Shown here one piece after another: positions 25,653 to 35,265 of a DNA stretch of 64,000 nucleotides. The stretch's first letter is position 1. Each line of letters begins with the position of its first letter. The notes under the pieces are model-generated. The model ran no database searches and was not told the DNA's origin. It saw nothing but the letters and a program-made list of their open reading frames with translations. The position numbers were made by a program, and so were the translations under genes. Source of the stretch: Aurantibacter_A sp039941195 (GTDB lineage Bacteria > Bacteroidota > Bacteroidia > Flavobacteriales > Flavobacteriaceae). The stretch is from contig NZ_JBDVFA010000093.1 of assembly GCF_039941195.1 (NCBI RefSeq), positions 1 to 64,000 of the forward strand, in the 5' to 3' direction.

Positions 25653-27434
25653 TTATGCACTAATTTTTTTGATTGCTCGAACAAGAAATTTTCGCGATTC
25701 GCGCACATTGCTATAATGAAACGACATATTACCATCACTAAAGCGAACCATGCGGGATTGTATTTTCTGGTATAAGGTTGAACTCCAGTACAATTCTTCA
25801 GTAAAACCACCACTATTATCGCCTCCTTTACCAATAGTGTTATACATAGTTTTTAATTCATCTTGCGTGGGTAATCGCCAATCCTCACCCAATTGCTCAT
25901 TAATTTTCATGGCACTTTTCCATGACATTGGACCAGCATCTTTGGCTTGTGCAACTAAAGCTGTTTTATTGGACTTATCAATTTCAAAAACAATTCCACC
26001 TGCATAAGAATCGCCAACTTCTAAATCCATAAAATTTGAATTGTCTACTGTAACATTTGTTTCATCAGGCGTTTCAGCTACCGATTCTTCTTGAATAGTT
26101 TCATCATTCGTTTCTTCATCAGCTTCAGCACTAACTTCTGCATCTTCTGTGCTCATGGCATCTTCTACCACCTCTGTATTAGTTTCTGGTGGTACTGGCG
26201 CTGTTTCTTTCGTATCGCCATCGGAATCATAAAAAACATAAAACGCTACTCCCAATAGTAGCACGCCTGCCAATACTAAGAGACTTTTTTTACTCGAAGT
26301 CGAATCTTCTTCTTGTTCGTACTCCTCAATACTTTCTTCATTGTCCTCTTCATGCTCCTGATAAGCAGCATTTGCTTCAGCCTGTTCAATAATCCTTCGC
26401 TCCTCCTCTGCTTCTCTTTGCGCTTCTTCTTCTAAAAATAGACGCTCTTCTTCAGCTGCCTTTATTGTAGCAATTCTCTCAGCTTCCTCAGCCTTTTGCT
26501 TTTCTGCAGCCGCTTTTTGTTGCGCTTCTTGTTCTTCTTGTTTTAATTTATCTTGCTCAGCTTTTAATTGTGCTGCCTTTTCAGCTTCAGCTTGCACTTG
26601 CTGCTCGCGTTCAAGTTTTTTTTGTGCTTCTTGTTCCGCTAAAATTCTCTTTTCTTCTTCGGCCTTTCGCTGTACTTCTTTCTCAGCTGCTATTCGTTGT
26701 TGCTCAAGAGCAATAGTCTGCTTTTCAGCTGCTATTGCTGCTGCCTTTTCTTGTTCAGCTGCTGCTCGCTTTTTAGCTGCTGCCTCTTCAAGTAATCGTT
26801 CAGCCTCAGCATCGCGATTTTGAGCAGCTATACTATCTTCATTTGTATCAACTTCATCAAAAAAACTAAGTTCTAATTGATCCTCAACTATTTTAGTAGG
26901 AATTATTTCTGCTACTTCAGAAACTACTTCTTCTACTTCAGGTGCCTCTTCAACACTTTCACCACGAACCGAAGCAATTACCTTTTTTAAATCTGTCTCA
27001 ATAGCATTAAAAGCATCTTCCGGTAAGGTCCAGTTTTCAATGGGCTTTTTTGGATTCGGCAAAACTTGTAATTCATTCAGATTAAAATCATATTCGTCTG
27101 ATTTAAAATCTATTTGCCATTGACAATCATCTACTAATATGGGTATCACTACCGCATCATTCGCTTTATATTTATCAATTACATTTTTAAATTCTAATTG
27201 CTGAACAAACTTCGATTTCATAAAATCTGTACTCACAAAAAGCAGAAAAACATCAGCAAAATCCATATGAGAAGCTACCTTAGGCTTCCATTCTTGCCCC
27301 GGTAAAATAGGGTCATCGGCCCATATATTTATGGTTTCATTCGCTTCTAATGCACTCAAAGATTGTCTTATTTGCAATAAAGCATTTTTATCTTCCCAAG
27401 CGTAAATCGCAAAAATATTGGTCTTCCGACTCAT
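25653..27434 (-). CDS. TIR-domain membrane protein with coiled coil and C-terminal DUF1566 domain
   Basis: 593 residues. Residues 5-110 are a bacterial TIR domain: IFAIYAWEDK, INIWADDPILPGQEW, FLLFVSTDFMKSKFVQQLE and VVIPILVDDCQW; Glu81 aligns with the catalytic Glu of NAD-cleaving TIRs. Residues 205-360 are an Ala/Glu/Lys/Gln-rich coiled coil like TolA. Residues 384-402 form one membrane helix, followed by an acidic Thr-rich linker (405-470). Residues 473-591 match DUF1566 (GGIVFEIDKSNKTALVA, WRLPTQDELKTMY, YWSST). Predicted topology: TIR in the cytoplasm, DUF1566 outside. Role unknown; signalling or defence receptor is a hypothesis. Confidence 0.85.
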   Translation of the reverse strand: MSRKTNIFAIYAWEDKNALLQIRQSLSALEANETINIWADDPILPGQEWKPKVASHMDFADVFLLFVSTDFMKSKFVQQLEFKNVIDKYKANDAVVIPILVDDCQWQIDFKSDEYDFNLNELQVLPNPKKPIENWTLPEDAFNAIETDLKKVIASVRGESVEEAPEVEEVVSEVAEIIPTKIVEDQLELSFFDEVDTNEDSIAAQNRDAEAERLLEEAAAKKRAAAEQEKAAAIAAEKQTIALEQQRIAAEKEVQRKAEEEKRILAEQEAQKKLEREQQVQAEAEKAAQLKAEQDKLKQEEQEAQQKAAAEKQKAEEAERIATIKAAEEERLFLEEEAQREAEEERRIIEQAEANAAYQEHEEDNEESIEEYEQEEDSTSSKKSLLVLAGVLLLGVAFYVFYDSDGDTKETAPVPPETNTEVVEDAMSTEDAEVSAEADEETNDETIQEESVAETPDETNVTVDNSNFMDLEVGDSYAGGIVFEIDKSNKTALVAQAKDAGPMSWKSAMKINEQLGEDWRLPTQDELKTMYNTIGKGGDNSGGFTEELYWSSTLYQKIQSRMVRFSDGNMSFHYSNVRESRKFLVRAIKKISA

Positions 27435-27479
27435 TTCTCAAACAAATTTGTAGTAGAATTCAACAGATTACTTGTTAAA

Positions 27480-27508
27480 CAAATATAAGCATGCTTTGCG
27501 CTTTACAA
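27480..27508 (-). promoter_or_regulatory. promoter of the TIR gene
   Basis: On the minus strand a TTG (27508-27506), an 18-base spacer and TATATTTG (27487-27480) match the Bacteroidota consensus TTG-N17-23-TAnnTTTG. Transcription would start near 27474, giving a leader of about 40 bases. Confidence 0.55.
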
Positions 27509-27625
27509 TTGTTTGAAAAACATTGTTTTCAACAGTCGACCTTTATAACTTTAACCATGCACTATTTAGCATATCATTCAGAGCCAACAAAAATTTATAT
27601 TTTTCTATTTTAAGCTATTATTTTA

Positions 27626-28594
27626 ATGAAATTTATTTTCCCAGCCCTATTACTATTTCTCACAATAACTTGTTCGGCTCAAACCAAGGTCATCTTCGAT
27701 ACCGACATTGATTCTGATGTAGACGATGTACAAGCTTTAGCCATGCTACATGCCTATCAACAATTAGGAAAAATAGAATTACTGGGTGTTGTTGTCACAA
27801 GTAACGATTCCTATTCGTATCAAGGTGTTGATGCTATAAATACTTTCTACAATCAACCAGATATTCCTATAGGATTTTTAAAAGAACAGAAGAACCTTGA
27901 AAATTTTTCAAAATACACCAAACAAGTAAGCAATTCTTTTCCAAAGGATATACATGCATTGAGCCAGACAACAGAATCAGCACGATTATACCGAAAGCTC
28001 TTAGCGGAAAGTGAAGATAACTCCGTCGTAATTATTACTGTAGGTCATTTAACGAGTTTTCAGAATTTATTACAATCTAAAGCTGATGATATCTCAACAT
28101 TATCAGGTAAAGAGTTAGCCACAAAAAAGGTTAAAAAATGGCTCTGTATGGGAGGTACGTATCCCGAAGGCAAAGAAGCTAATTTTTATCGACCTGACCC
28201 TACTTCTACAGTATATTGTATAGCCAATTGGGAAAAAGAAGTTGTATTTTGCGGTTGGGAAGTAGGCAATAAAATTCGAACTGGAGGAGCCTATTTAAAA
28301 TCCAAATTAAACAAAAATAACCCCGTTTATTTAGGGTATGAATTGTACAATAATTTCGCAGGGAGACCCGCTTGGGATCAAGTGGCAGTTATGCTTTTAG
28401 ATGATGAAACTTCATCGAACTATTTTGACTTCAATTCGAATGGATATGTATCTGTAGCAGACGATGGTAGCAATAAATGGAATGCTGGCGAACAACTGCC
28501 AACCAAAAAGCATACCATTGTGTCCATAAAAGAAAGTGTAAACCCGGATGCTATTGCAAGAGCTATGGATAATTTAATTCTTGAAATAAAATAA
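27626..28594 (+). CDS. exported nucleoside hydrolase-like protein (IU-NH family)
   Basis: 322 residues with a Sec signal peptide (MKFIFPALLLFLTITCSAQ). The metal-binding motif VIFDTDIDSDVDDVQAL replaces the usual DTDPGxDD but keeps the Asp cluster. Further segments VVIITVGHLTSFQNLL and MGGTYPEGKEANFY correspond to family motifs. Cleaves N-glycosidic bonds of nucleosides in characterised members; the exported members in Bacteroidota may have other glycoside substrates. Its stop codon overlaps the start of the duplicated comM end. Confidence 0.83.
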   Translation: MKFIFPALLLFLTITCSAQTKVIFDTDIDSDVDDVQALAMLHAYQQLGKIELLGVVVTSNDSYSYQGVDAINTFYNQPDIPIGFLKEQKNLENFSKYTKQVSNSFPKDIHALSQTTESARLYRKLLAESEDNSVVIITVGHLTSFQNLLQSKADDISTLSGKELATKKVKKWLCMGGTYPEGKEANFYRPDPTSTVYCIANWEKEVVFCGWEVGNKIRTGGAYLKSKLNKNNPVYLGYELYNNFAGRPAWDQVAVMLLDDETSSNYFDFNSNGYVSVADDGSNKWNAGEQLPTKKHTIVSIKESVNPDAIARAMDNLILEIK

Positions 28595-28632
28595 ATCTAC
28601 CCCAAGCAACCCTCTCTATCCAGACTACGATA
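28584..28632. repeat. diverged second copy of the comM 3' end
   Basis: 49 bases matching 29275-29323 with five mismatches. On the minus strand it encodes YRSLDREGCLG and a stop, against YRSLDREGWLG and a stop at the real comM end. Three of the four coding differences are synonymous. Weak similarity may go on for another 25 bases. It is a remnant comM end, not part of a current gene. Confidence 0.8.
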
Positions 28633-28669
28633 AACGTAAAACTACTTGGATATATAATTGCACAATCGT

Positions 28670-29101
28670 TTAATTAAGTTTTATTAGATTAAATTCTTGT
28701 GGAGCATTTAAAAGTCCATCTTTTAACCAGCAATTAATTTCTAAATTTGAAATCTTAATAAACTTCCAAAAAGTTGTAGGTTCATCTCCGCTTATATACA
28801 AATCAATTTCATATGTCGTATCGTGATTTCGCTCCACAATTTTATGTGTAAACATGTTATTTATTGATTTATTATAATCTAAACCCTCAGTGGATCCGGG
28901 CCATGATCTATGTATAAAATTGTTGGAAGTAAATTCATAGATTCGAGGATTATTCGAAAATATTGGCATGGTTTCTTCCCAAATACCAATAATCCATGAG
29001 GGTGGTTCGAAATGCGTTCCTGTTGAAGGAGATTCATCTGAATTAGAACAGCTAAGAATTAATACAATCCATAAATAAATGAAATATGACTTGATACTCA
29101 T
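28670..29101 (-). CDS. small lipoprotein of unknown function
   Basis: 143 residues from the ATG at 29101 (MSIKSYFIYLWIVLILSC); a longer reading to 29164 has no signal character. The lipobox is LILSC with Cys18 as the lipid site, followed by a Ser-rich spacer. The mature part has WIIGIWEET, IYEFTSNNFI and TTYEIDLYI, which look like a small lipocalin-like beta barrel of the kind common in Bacteroidota. Lies between the two copies of the comM end, so it may be a recent insertion. Confidence 0.65.
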   Translation of the reverse strand: MSIKSYFIYLWIVLILSCSNSDESPSTGTHFEPPSWIIGIWEETMPIFSNNPRIYEFTSNNFIHRSWPGSTEGLDYNKSINNMFTHKIVERNHDTTYEIDLYISGDEPTTFWKFIKISNLEINCWLKDGLLNAPQEFNLIKLN

Positions 29102-29274
29102 GCTATAAAAAATTTTGCTCTTTATAAAATACAAAAAATTAAAGACTATAATATATAAGGGCATTCTAGAGCAATAAAAAATAGGTATTTTAAATTATTA
29201 ACAAACCATCCCAATTAATCAACATTCAATTTCGCGAAAAATTCGAATTGACTAAAAGAAGTTTGAGACCAAAT

Positions 29275-29323
29275 AAATAAAATAATTCTACCCCAACCAG
29301 CCTTCTCTATCTAGACTACGATA
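29275..29323. repeat. functional comM 3' end copy of the direct repeat
   Basis: The partner of 28584-28632. It contains the last 12 sense and stop codons of comM plus 13 bases of the downstream flank. Confidence 0.8.
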
Positions 29324-30823
29324 CTGGATGGCTTCCGCAATATGATTGCCCGAAACTTCTTTGCTATTTTCTAAATCCGCAATAGTTCGGGCAACTTTTA
29401 AAATTCGGTCATAGGCGCGTGCAGAAAGATTCAAGCGTTCCATAGCATTTTTCAATAGCAATTTAGAAGCCTCATCCAACTTACAATATTCACGAATCTG
29501 TTTGGTATTCATCTGGGCGTTATAATGCACATTTTCTAAAACTGCAAAGCGAACGGTTTGTAATTCACGTGCTGCAGTTACTCGTTTTCGAATATCTACA
29601 CTCCCCTCTCCTTTTCGTTCTTCAGAGAGCTTTTCAAAAGGCACTGGTGTTACTTCAATATGAATATCAATACGATCCAATAAAGGTCCTGATATCTTTC
29701 CCAGATACCGTTGCATTTCTGCTGGTGATGAGGTTACCGGTGCATCGGGGTCATTAAAATAACCACCGGGACTCGGATTCATACTAGCCACCAACATAAA
29801 GCTACTCGGATAGGTTACGGTAAAACGTGCTCGCGATATCGTTACCTCCCGATCTTCTAGCGGTTGTCGCATTACTTCCAATACGCCTCTTTTAAATTCT
29901 GGCAATTCATCTAAGAACAAAACTCCATTATGTGAAAGCGAAATTTCTCCCGGTTGCGGATAGGCACCGCCGCCGACGAGGGCAACATCCGAAATAGTAT
30001 GATGGGGACTTCTGAACGGACGCTGACTCATTAATCCTGTATTCTTCACCTTACCCACAACGCTATGAATTTTAGTTGTTTCTAAAGCTTCATGTAGTGT
30101 CATCGGTGGTAAAATAGAAGGTAAGCGTTTGGCCAACATGGTCTTTCCAGATCCCGGTGGGCCAATAAGTATGATATTATGACCACCCGCTGCGGCAATC
30201 TCCATACAGCGTTTTATACTTTCTTGTCCCTTTACATCAGAGAAATCGAATTCAGGAAAATCTAGACTTTTATAAAACTCTGCTCGGGTATCAACAATCG
30301 TTTGTTCTAATGGGGCGCCAGTGTCAAAAAAGTCAATCACCTGTTTTATATTGTCTACACCATATACTTTTAAATCGGAAACTATTGCGGCCTCTTTTGC
30401 ATTTTCACTTGGTAAAATAAATCCTTTAAATCCTTCTTCCTTTGCTTTTACCGCAATCGGCAAAGCTCCTTTTATAGGTTGCAAACTTCCATCTAAAGAA
30501 AGCTCACCCATAATTAAATATTGCTCTAAATTTTCAGACTGAATTTGATTTGACGCCGTTAAAATTCCCAAGGCCAAAGTAAGGTCATAGGCAGAACCTT
30601 CTTTTCGCATATCGGCCGGAGCCATGTTTATCGTGATTTTCTTACCCGGAATTTTATAGCCGTTATTTAGTAATGCAGCCGCTATTCTATAATTACTTTC
30701 CTTAATAGCATTATCGGGCAGACCAACCAGATGGTAACCTACTCCAATATCGATATTGACTTCAACGGTAATCGTTGTAGCCTCAACCCCAAAGACGGCA
30801 CTTCCGTAAACTTTTGTAAGCAT
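29288..30823 (-). CDS. comM: ComM/YifB-family Mg-chelatase-like ATPase
   Basis: 511 residues, the usual length. N-terminal ChlI/Lon-like domain (EVNIDIGVGYHLVGLPDNAIKES), central AAA+ ATPase with Walker A LIGPPGSGKTMLAKRLP near 216-232, Walker B GVLFLDELPEF near 300, and a C-terminal domain ending DREGWLG. ComM is a bidirectional helicase that extends branch migration during natural transformation in Vibrio and others. Eight bases downstream of the acylase gene, so last of a minus-strand gene run. Confidence 0.95.
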   Translation of the reverse strand: MLTKVYGSAVFGVEATTITVEVNIDIGVGYHLVGLPDNAIKESNYRIAAALLNNGYKIPGKKITINMAPADMRKEGSAYDLTLALGILTASNQIQSENLEQYLIMGELSLDGSLQPIKGALPIAVKAKEEGFKGFILPSENAKEAAIVSDLKVYGVDNIKQVIDFFDTGAPLEQTIVDTRAEFYKSLDFPEFDFSDVKGQESIKRCMEIAAAGGHNIILIGPPGSGKTMLAKRLPSILPPMTLHEALETTKIHSVVGKVKNTGLMSQRPFRSPHHTISDVALVGGGAYPQPGEISLSHNGVLFLDELPEFKRGVLEVMRQPLEDREVTISRARFTVTYPSSFMLVASMNPSPGGYFNDPDAPVTSSPAEMQRYLGKISGPLLDRIDIHIEVTPVPFEKLSEERKGEGSVDIRKRVTAARELQTVRFAVLENVHYNAQMNTKQIREYCKLDEASKLLLKNAMERLNLSARAYDRILKVARTIADLENSKEVSGNHIAEAIQYRSLDREGWLG

Positions 30824-30831
30824 ACACGTAA

Positions 30832-33225
30832 CTATTCTGTAGGCTTAAATGTAAGTAAAGATTTTGAAGTTGATTGAATTTCGGCTTTATTCAGCATCAT
30901 TTTTCTGAATTCTCCCTTGGTATACATCTCCGCTTGGTCTTGATAATGAGGACTTAACAAATTACCAGATTGCCCTGTAGGAAGGATACTCAAGCTATTT
31001 TCAACATCAGAAAAATCGATGAGTCGCCGTGTAGAAGGTCCGGATTTCACTTTAAAAAATCCTTCGTTGGAATAATTAAAACCCAGGTTATTTATCACTT
31101 CTCTAGTTCCATTAATTGGAAAAGGCCCCACATTAAAATATTCCTGCAAGGCTTCAACTTGCCCTAAGGGATGTCCGTGTTCTATGGTATGTACTTTATC
31201 CCAGGTCCACTGTGAAGCATCGTCACCAAAATCTTTCACCAACGATGCATAAGCTTCCTTAAAAGCTGTTGTAACAATCGTTTCTCTAGATTCTTTTATA
31301 TCCGAAGTATTAATATCATCCCACCATACAGAAGTATCATTTGCGATATACGGTGCAATCATACGTTTAAAGAAATGCGTTAGAATTAGTTGCGAAAACT
31401 GCGCTTCCCCCAATTCATCAAACAACGATTTTTTCATAACTAAGAACAACCAACGATGAAATAATGCCCCATCTGTATTTTTTAAAGTATAATTTGCATC
31501 CCAATTGCTTAGTTTATCCAAAACAACAGTTTCAGCTTCGCTCAATTGTTTTGCATCAACAGCGGTTTCTAGGTTTTTAATTATAGACGGATTTACAGCA
31601 GAGGTTACATCGTTCAACATCTCGCTAGCCGTTTGTATATCCCAATCGCTTTTAGCATCCAATAATTCTGTAATTCGTTTGGCTCTATTTTCCGGCAGAT
31701 AATATCCGGGATAATATTTACCGTTTATAGAATCCGGTTGATTATTAGCCGAATATACATAATTAGTTTCAGGATTTACAGCTTGCGGATTCTGTGAAAA
31801 GTCGTAAAAGTTCAAGTGTTCATCTTTTCCTGTTGTACCATCTAAAATAAACTTGGTACTTGTACTATCGGGCATATTATACAATTTCGCTGTTGCAAAC
31901 CACCCTACATTTCCCTTGGCATCTCCATACATAATATTGAGTCCCGGTGCATGAATATTGGGCAAAGCGGTCTTAAAAGTGTTTAAATCGGTTGCTCGAG
32001 AAATACCATACAAAGCATCTAAAACCTTACCCTCTGCCTGGGTATATACCCATGACATGCTAACCGGTCGTTCAGTGTCTATTGTATTGTAGACCTCATT
32101 TACTAGCGCACCATGTCTCGTTTTATGAAATTCAAAAAGCACATCATCAGCATCTTTTACTTTTATAATTTTAGATACTTTCTGAAGGTCATCCCAACCG
32201 TTTTCAGTTTTGTATTTGGTTTTTTCTGGATTGAGCTCTTCGTAATAAAAATCGATATCATCATTTTCGAACATGGTTAAACCATAAGCGATATCTCGAT
32301 TATGACCTAACAGCGGAAAAGGCATCCCTGCTATATGGTATCCGTAAATTTCAAAATTTGAAGCCACCACATGAACTTCGTACCATACCGAAGGCTGTGC
32401 AAATCCGATATGGGGATCATTCGCAAAAATCACTTTCCCGTTTTTAGTTTTCTCTGGTCCTATCACCCAACTATTACTGCCTTCCAATTGAGGAACGGGC
32501 AATTTATCCAAGGCCTTTGTAGCCATAGCAGTTATGGAATTGGAAATAGTAGTGTACGGTGTACCCGGATGGTTTTTAAGCAACACAGTTGTGGTATCTG
32601 CATCGATAGCTAAATCTTGTAAATAGGCTACGCCTAATTTATCCTTAATGTTGGTCAATAATGGATCCGTTTTCTGAGCCATCGCAAAACTAAAAGCCAT
32701 ATAGCCAATGGTATTGTAAACATCTTTTAACTGGAATTCGGTTTTATCTAAACCCGTAAGGTAATATTCAACAGGAGTTGGCCCTTCTGCTATAAATTGA
32801 TTAATTCCATCTAAATATGCGTTTGCCATAATCACTGGCGGACTATGCATATCTAACTTAGAAATAAGTTCATCGGTATTATCATCAATACCTAAGGAAA
32901 GAAACATTTTATCCGTGGGAATTAAATCAGCTCCAAATACTTCTGATAAGCCACCACTGCCTATACGTCGCAACAATTCCATTTGCCATAGGCGATCTTG
33001 AGCATGCACATACCCTAAAGTACGCATCGCATCAACTTCATCTTCAGCATAAATATGAGGGATACCGTAGGTGTCGTAATGTACATTTACGGCATTAGTA
33101 AGTCCGATTAAATCTTTAGAACCTTCATAATCAGGGGAAAGTGAAACCTTAAAATAGATTGTAAGTACAGCTAGAATGGCGATTAGCGCTAAAAGCAGCC
33201 ATCCTATTATTTTTAGTATTCGCAT
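30832..33225 (-). CDS. penicillin acylase family (Ntn) hydrolase
   Basis: 797 residues. Residues 7-27 are a signal anchor or signal peptide. The proenzyme is cut between Gly249 and Ser250 (EGSNSWVIG), which makes Ser250 the N-terminal nucleophile of the beta chain; alpha chain about 30-249. Other family motifs are NDPHIGFAQPSVWYEVHV and the C-terminal GQVEALQEYFNVGPFPINGTREV. The family cleaves amides such as penicillin G or N-acyl homoserine lactones; the native substrate is unknown. Precedes comM by 8 bases and follows the DsbD-like gene by about 70. Confidence 0.92.
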   Translation of the reverse strand: MRILKIIGWLLLALIAILAVLTIYFKVSLSPDYEGSKDLIGLTNAVNVHYDTYGIPHIYAEDEVDAMRTLGYVHAQDRLWQMELLRRIGSGGLSEVFGADLIPTDKMFLSLGIDDNTDELISKLDMHSPPVIMANAYLDGINQFIAEGPTPVEYYLTGLDKTEFQLKDVYNTIGYMAFSFAMAQKTDPLLTNIKDKLGVAYLQDLAIDADTTTVLLKNHPGTPYTTISNSITAMATKALDKLPVPQLEGSNSWVIGPEKTKNGKVIFANDPHIGFAQPSVWYEVHVVASNFEIYGYHIAGMPFPLLGHNRDIAYGLTMFENDDIDFYYEELNPEKTKYKTENGWDDLQKVSKIIKVKDADDVLFEFHKTRHGALVNEVYNTIDTERPVSMSWVYTQAEGKVLDALYGISRATDLNTFKTALPNIHAPGLNIMYGDAKGNVGWFATAKLYNMPDSTSTKFILDGTTGKDEHLNFYDFSQNPQAVNPETNYVYSANNQPDSINGKYYPGYYLPENRAKRITELLDAKSDWDIQTASEMLNDVTSAVNPSIIKNLETAVDAKQLSEAETVVLDKLSNWDANYTLKNTDGALFHRWLFLVMKKSLFDELGEAQFSQLILTHFFKRMIAPYIANDTSVWWDDINTSDIKESRETIVTTAFKEAYASLVKDFGDDASQWTWDKVHTIEHGHPLGQVEALQEYFNVGPFPINGTREVINNLGFNYSNEGFFKVKSGPSTRRLIDFSDVENSLSILPTGQSGNLLSPHYQDQAEMYTKGEFRKMMLNKAEIQSTSKSLLTFKPTE

Positions 33226-33294
33226 TGGAGGTAGTTTACACCCTAAGGTAAAACTATTCTATGAAAATAAAAGAGAAAAATGTGTCAGAATTTC

Positions 33295-35265
33295 TTATTT
33301 CTCAGCAGATAGAAATGTTTTCAATCCATTTTCGAGCCACAATTTATATTCCGCTGCATCGGTATATTGTACCGCTGAATTTAAGACTTCAAAATCAGGA
33401 GAAAGTAAAACATAATAAGGTTGCGAAGCTGCATTAAAATTAATGGTTTGAAAAGTACCCCACTTCTGCCCTATTGTTTCAATAGATTTCACTCTACCTG
33501 AATCGTATTGAAAATTGAATTTCTGGGCTTCGTTGAGTTCTTTTCGGTCATCTACATAGAGCGATATTAAAACATAATCTTCGTTTATAATCGAAAAAAT
33601 ATCAGGTTCACTCCAAACATTTTCTTCCATTTTACGGCAATTGACACATGCCCAGCCTGTAAAATCTAATAAAATTGGTTTGTTCTCTTTTTTAGCAAAA
33701 GCAACTCCTTCCTCAAAATCTTTAAAGCAATTTAATCCTAACGGACAATCCGTTTCTTTTTCTGCGAGCGTATAAAAATCAGGAGGTAAAAATCCGAATA
33801 ACTTTAGCTGTACGGTATTCATTAAACCGAGTGATAAATACAAGACAAAAAGTACGCTTAATACCCCAGTAGCTTTACGTGGCGTAGATAATTTTTGTTT
33901 TGGACCATCATGAGGAAAACGAAATATTCCGAAAAGATATAAAGCAAGTAACACGAAAAGAACAATCCAAATAGCAATAAAAACTTCACGCTTTAAAAAG
34001 TCCCATCCACCTACTAAATCAGCATTGGATAAGAACTTAAATGCCAGCGCCAATTCTAAAAATCCTAGTACAACTTTTACAGTAGTCATCCAACCACCAG
34101 ATTTCGGCAATGAATTTAACCATGCCGGAAACAAAGCAAACAACGCAAATGGAAATGCCAAGGCAACGCCAAAGCCTGTCATCCCGGCAGAAAGATTAGC
34201 AGCAACATCACCCTCGCCCAATACTGTTCCGCCTAACAATCCACCTAAAATAGGACCTGTACAAGAGAACGAAACAATGGCTAAGGTAACTGCCATAAAA
34301 AATATGCCTAAAACGCCACCTACTTTAGAAGAGGCGGAATCCATTTTATTCGCCCAAGAACTTGGTAAGGTTAATTCGTAATAACCAAAAAATGAAAAAG
34401 CAAAGAATACAAAGATTAAAAAGAAGGCCAAGTTTAGCCAAATGTTAGTCGCTATGGTATTTAATATTTGAGAATCTACCGAATCGAATAAATGAAAAGG
34501 CAGACTTAGTAAAAAGTATATCACCACAATAAAAAAGCCATATAAAATAGCATTGGCAATGCCCTTTTTCTTGTTGCCTGAATGCTTTGTAAAAAACGAA
34601 ACGGTTAACGGAATCATTGGAAATACGCACGGGGTCAATAAAGCAATTAATCCGCCTAAAAAGCCCAAACCAAAAATCATCCATTTGCTAGACCCTCCTG
34701 CCACAGTATCTTCAGTGGACACCAAACGTTCTTTATTTTTTAAATCGAGTTTTAGGTTTTCGCCCATAGCCAGACTTTTTTCATCCACTGTTTTCTCAGT
34801 TTTTACAACAGCCCCACCGTCGAGTACAAAACTAAAATCGGCTTCAGCTGGAATACAAACTTCTTTACATACCTGGTACCAAAGGTTTACATCAATTTGG
34901 CGCACATCAGGATTTAATAATTTAATATGCTGTTTAAAAACCGCATCTTTCTTAAAAAAGGTTTCGTCGACTTCAAAGATTTCACTGTATTCCGTTAGGG
35001 TTTCACTTTCGCTAGTATTCCCCACCAATTCAAAATGCTCATCCACATTATGAAATGTAAATTCGGAAGGCATCGACCCGCCATCGGCAGTAAATTGTGA
35101 ATACACATGCCAACCTTCATGTATTTTTCCTGAGATAATTAATTCATATTCCGTATCCGATATTTTATTCAATTCTTGTGACCACAAAACAGGATTTTCA
35201 TCGTCTTGAGCAAACGAACTAAATCCGATGAGAAAAAATAATACGTAAAATAATTTGTGTCGCAT
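33295..35265 (-). CDS. dsbD: thiol:disulfide interchange protein DsbD-like
   Basis: 656 residues. Signal peptide 1-19, N-terminal DsbD alpha-like beta domain (about 25-150) with CKEVCIPAEADF near 133-144, central CcdA/DsbD membrane domain (about 195-480) with TPCVFPMIPLTVSFF and SCTGPILGGLLGG, and a C-terminal thioredoxin domain with CVNC at 540-543. Carries reducing power from the cytoplasm to the periplasm for cytochrome c and disulfide repair. The ATG overlaps the tilS stop by one base (TAATG). Confidence 0.93.
   Translation of the reverse strand: MRHKLFYVLFFLIGFSSFAQDDENPVLWSQELNKISDTEYELIISGKIHEGWHVYSQFTADGGSMPSEFTFHNVDEHFELVGNTSESETLTEYSEIFEVDETFFKKDAVFKQHIKLLNPDVRQIDVNLWYQVCKEVCIPAEADFSFVLDGGAVVKTEKTVDEKSLAMGENLKLDLKNKERLVSTEDTVAGGSSKWMIFGLGFLGGLIALLTPCVFPMIPLTVSFFTKHSGNKKKGIANAILYGFFIVVIYFLLSLPFHLFDSVDSQILNTIATNIWLNLAFFLIFVFFAFSFFGYYELTLPSSWANKMDSASSKVGGVLGIFFMAVTLAIVSFSCTGPILGGLLGGTVLGEGDVAANLSAGMTGFGVALAFPFALFALFPAWLNSLPKSGGWMTTVKVVLGFLELALAFKFLSNADLVGGWDFLKREVFIAIWIVLFVLLALYLFGIFRFPHDGPKQKLSTPRKATGVLSVLFVLYLSLGLMNTVQLKLFGFLPPDFYTLAEKETDCPLGLNCFKDFEEGVAFAKKENKPILLDFTGWACVNCRKMEENVWSEPDIFSIINEDYVLISLYVDDRKELNEAQKFNFQYDSGRVKSIETIGQKWGTFQTINFNAASQPYYVLLSPDFEVLNSAVQYTDAAEYKLWLENGLKTFLSAEK

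Noticed and set aside
26400..26820. Repetitive GCT/TTC-rich DNA
   Set aside because: Encodes the Ala/Glu/Lys/Gln coiled coil of the TIR protein, not a separate repeat element.
34025..34381. 118-codon plus-strand frame opposite the dsbD-like gene
   Set aside because: Lies fully antisense to a well-supported membrane protein gene; composition (Pro/Asn/Lys) is what reversed membrane codons give.
34553..35053. 166-codon plus-strand frame opposite the dsbD-like gene
   Set aside because: Shadow of the same gene in another frame; no family motif and no start context.
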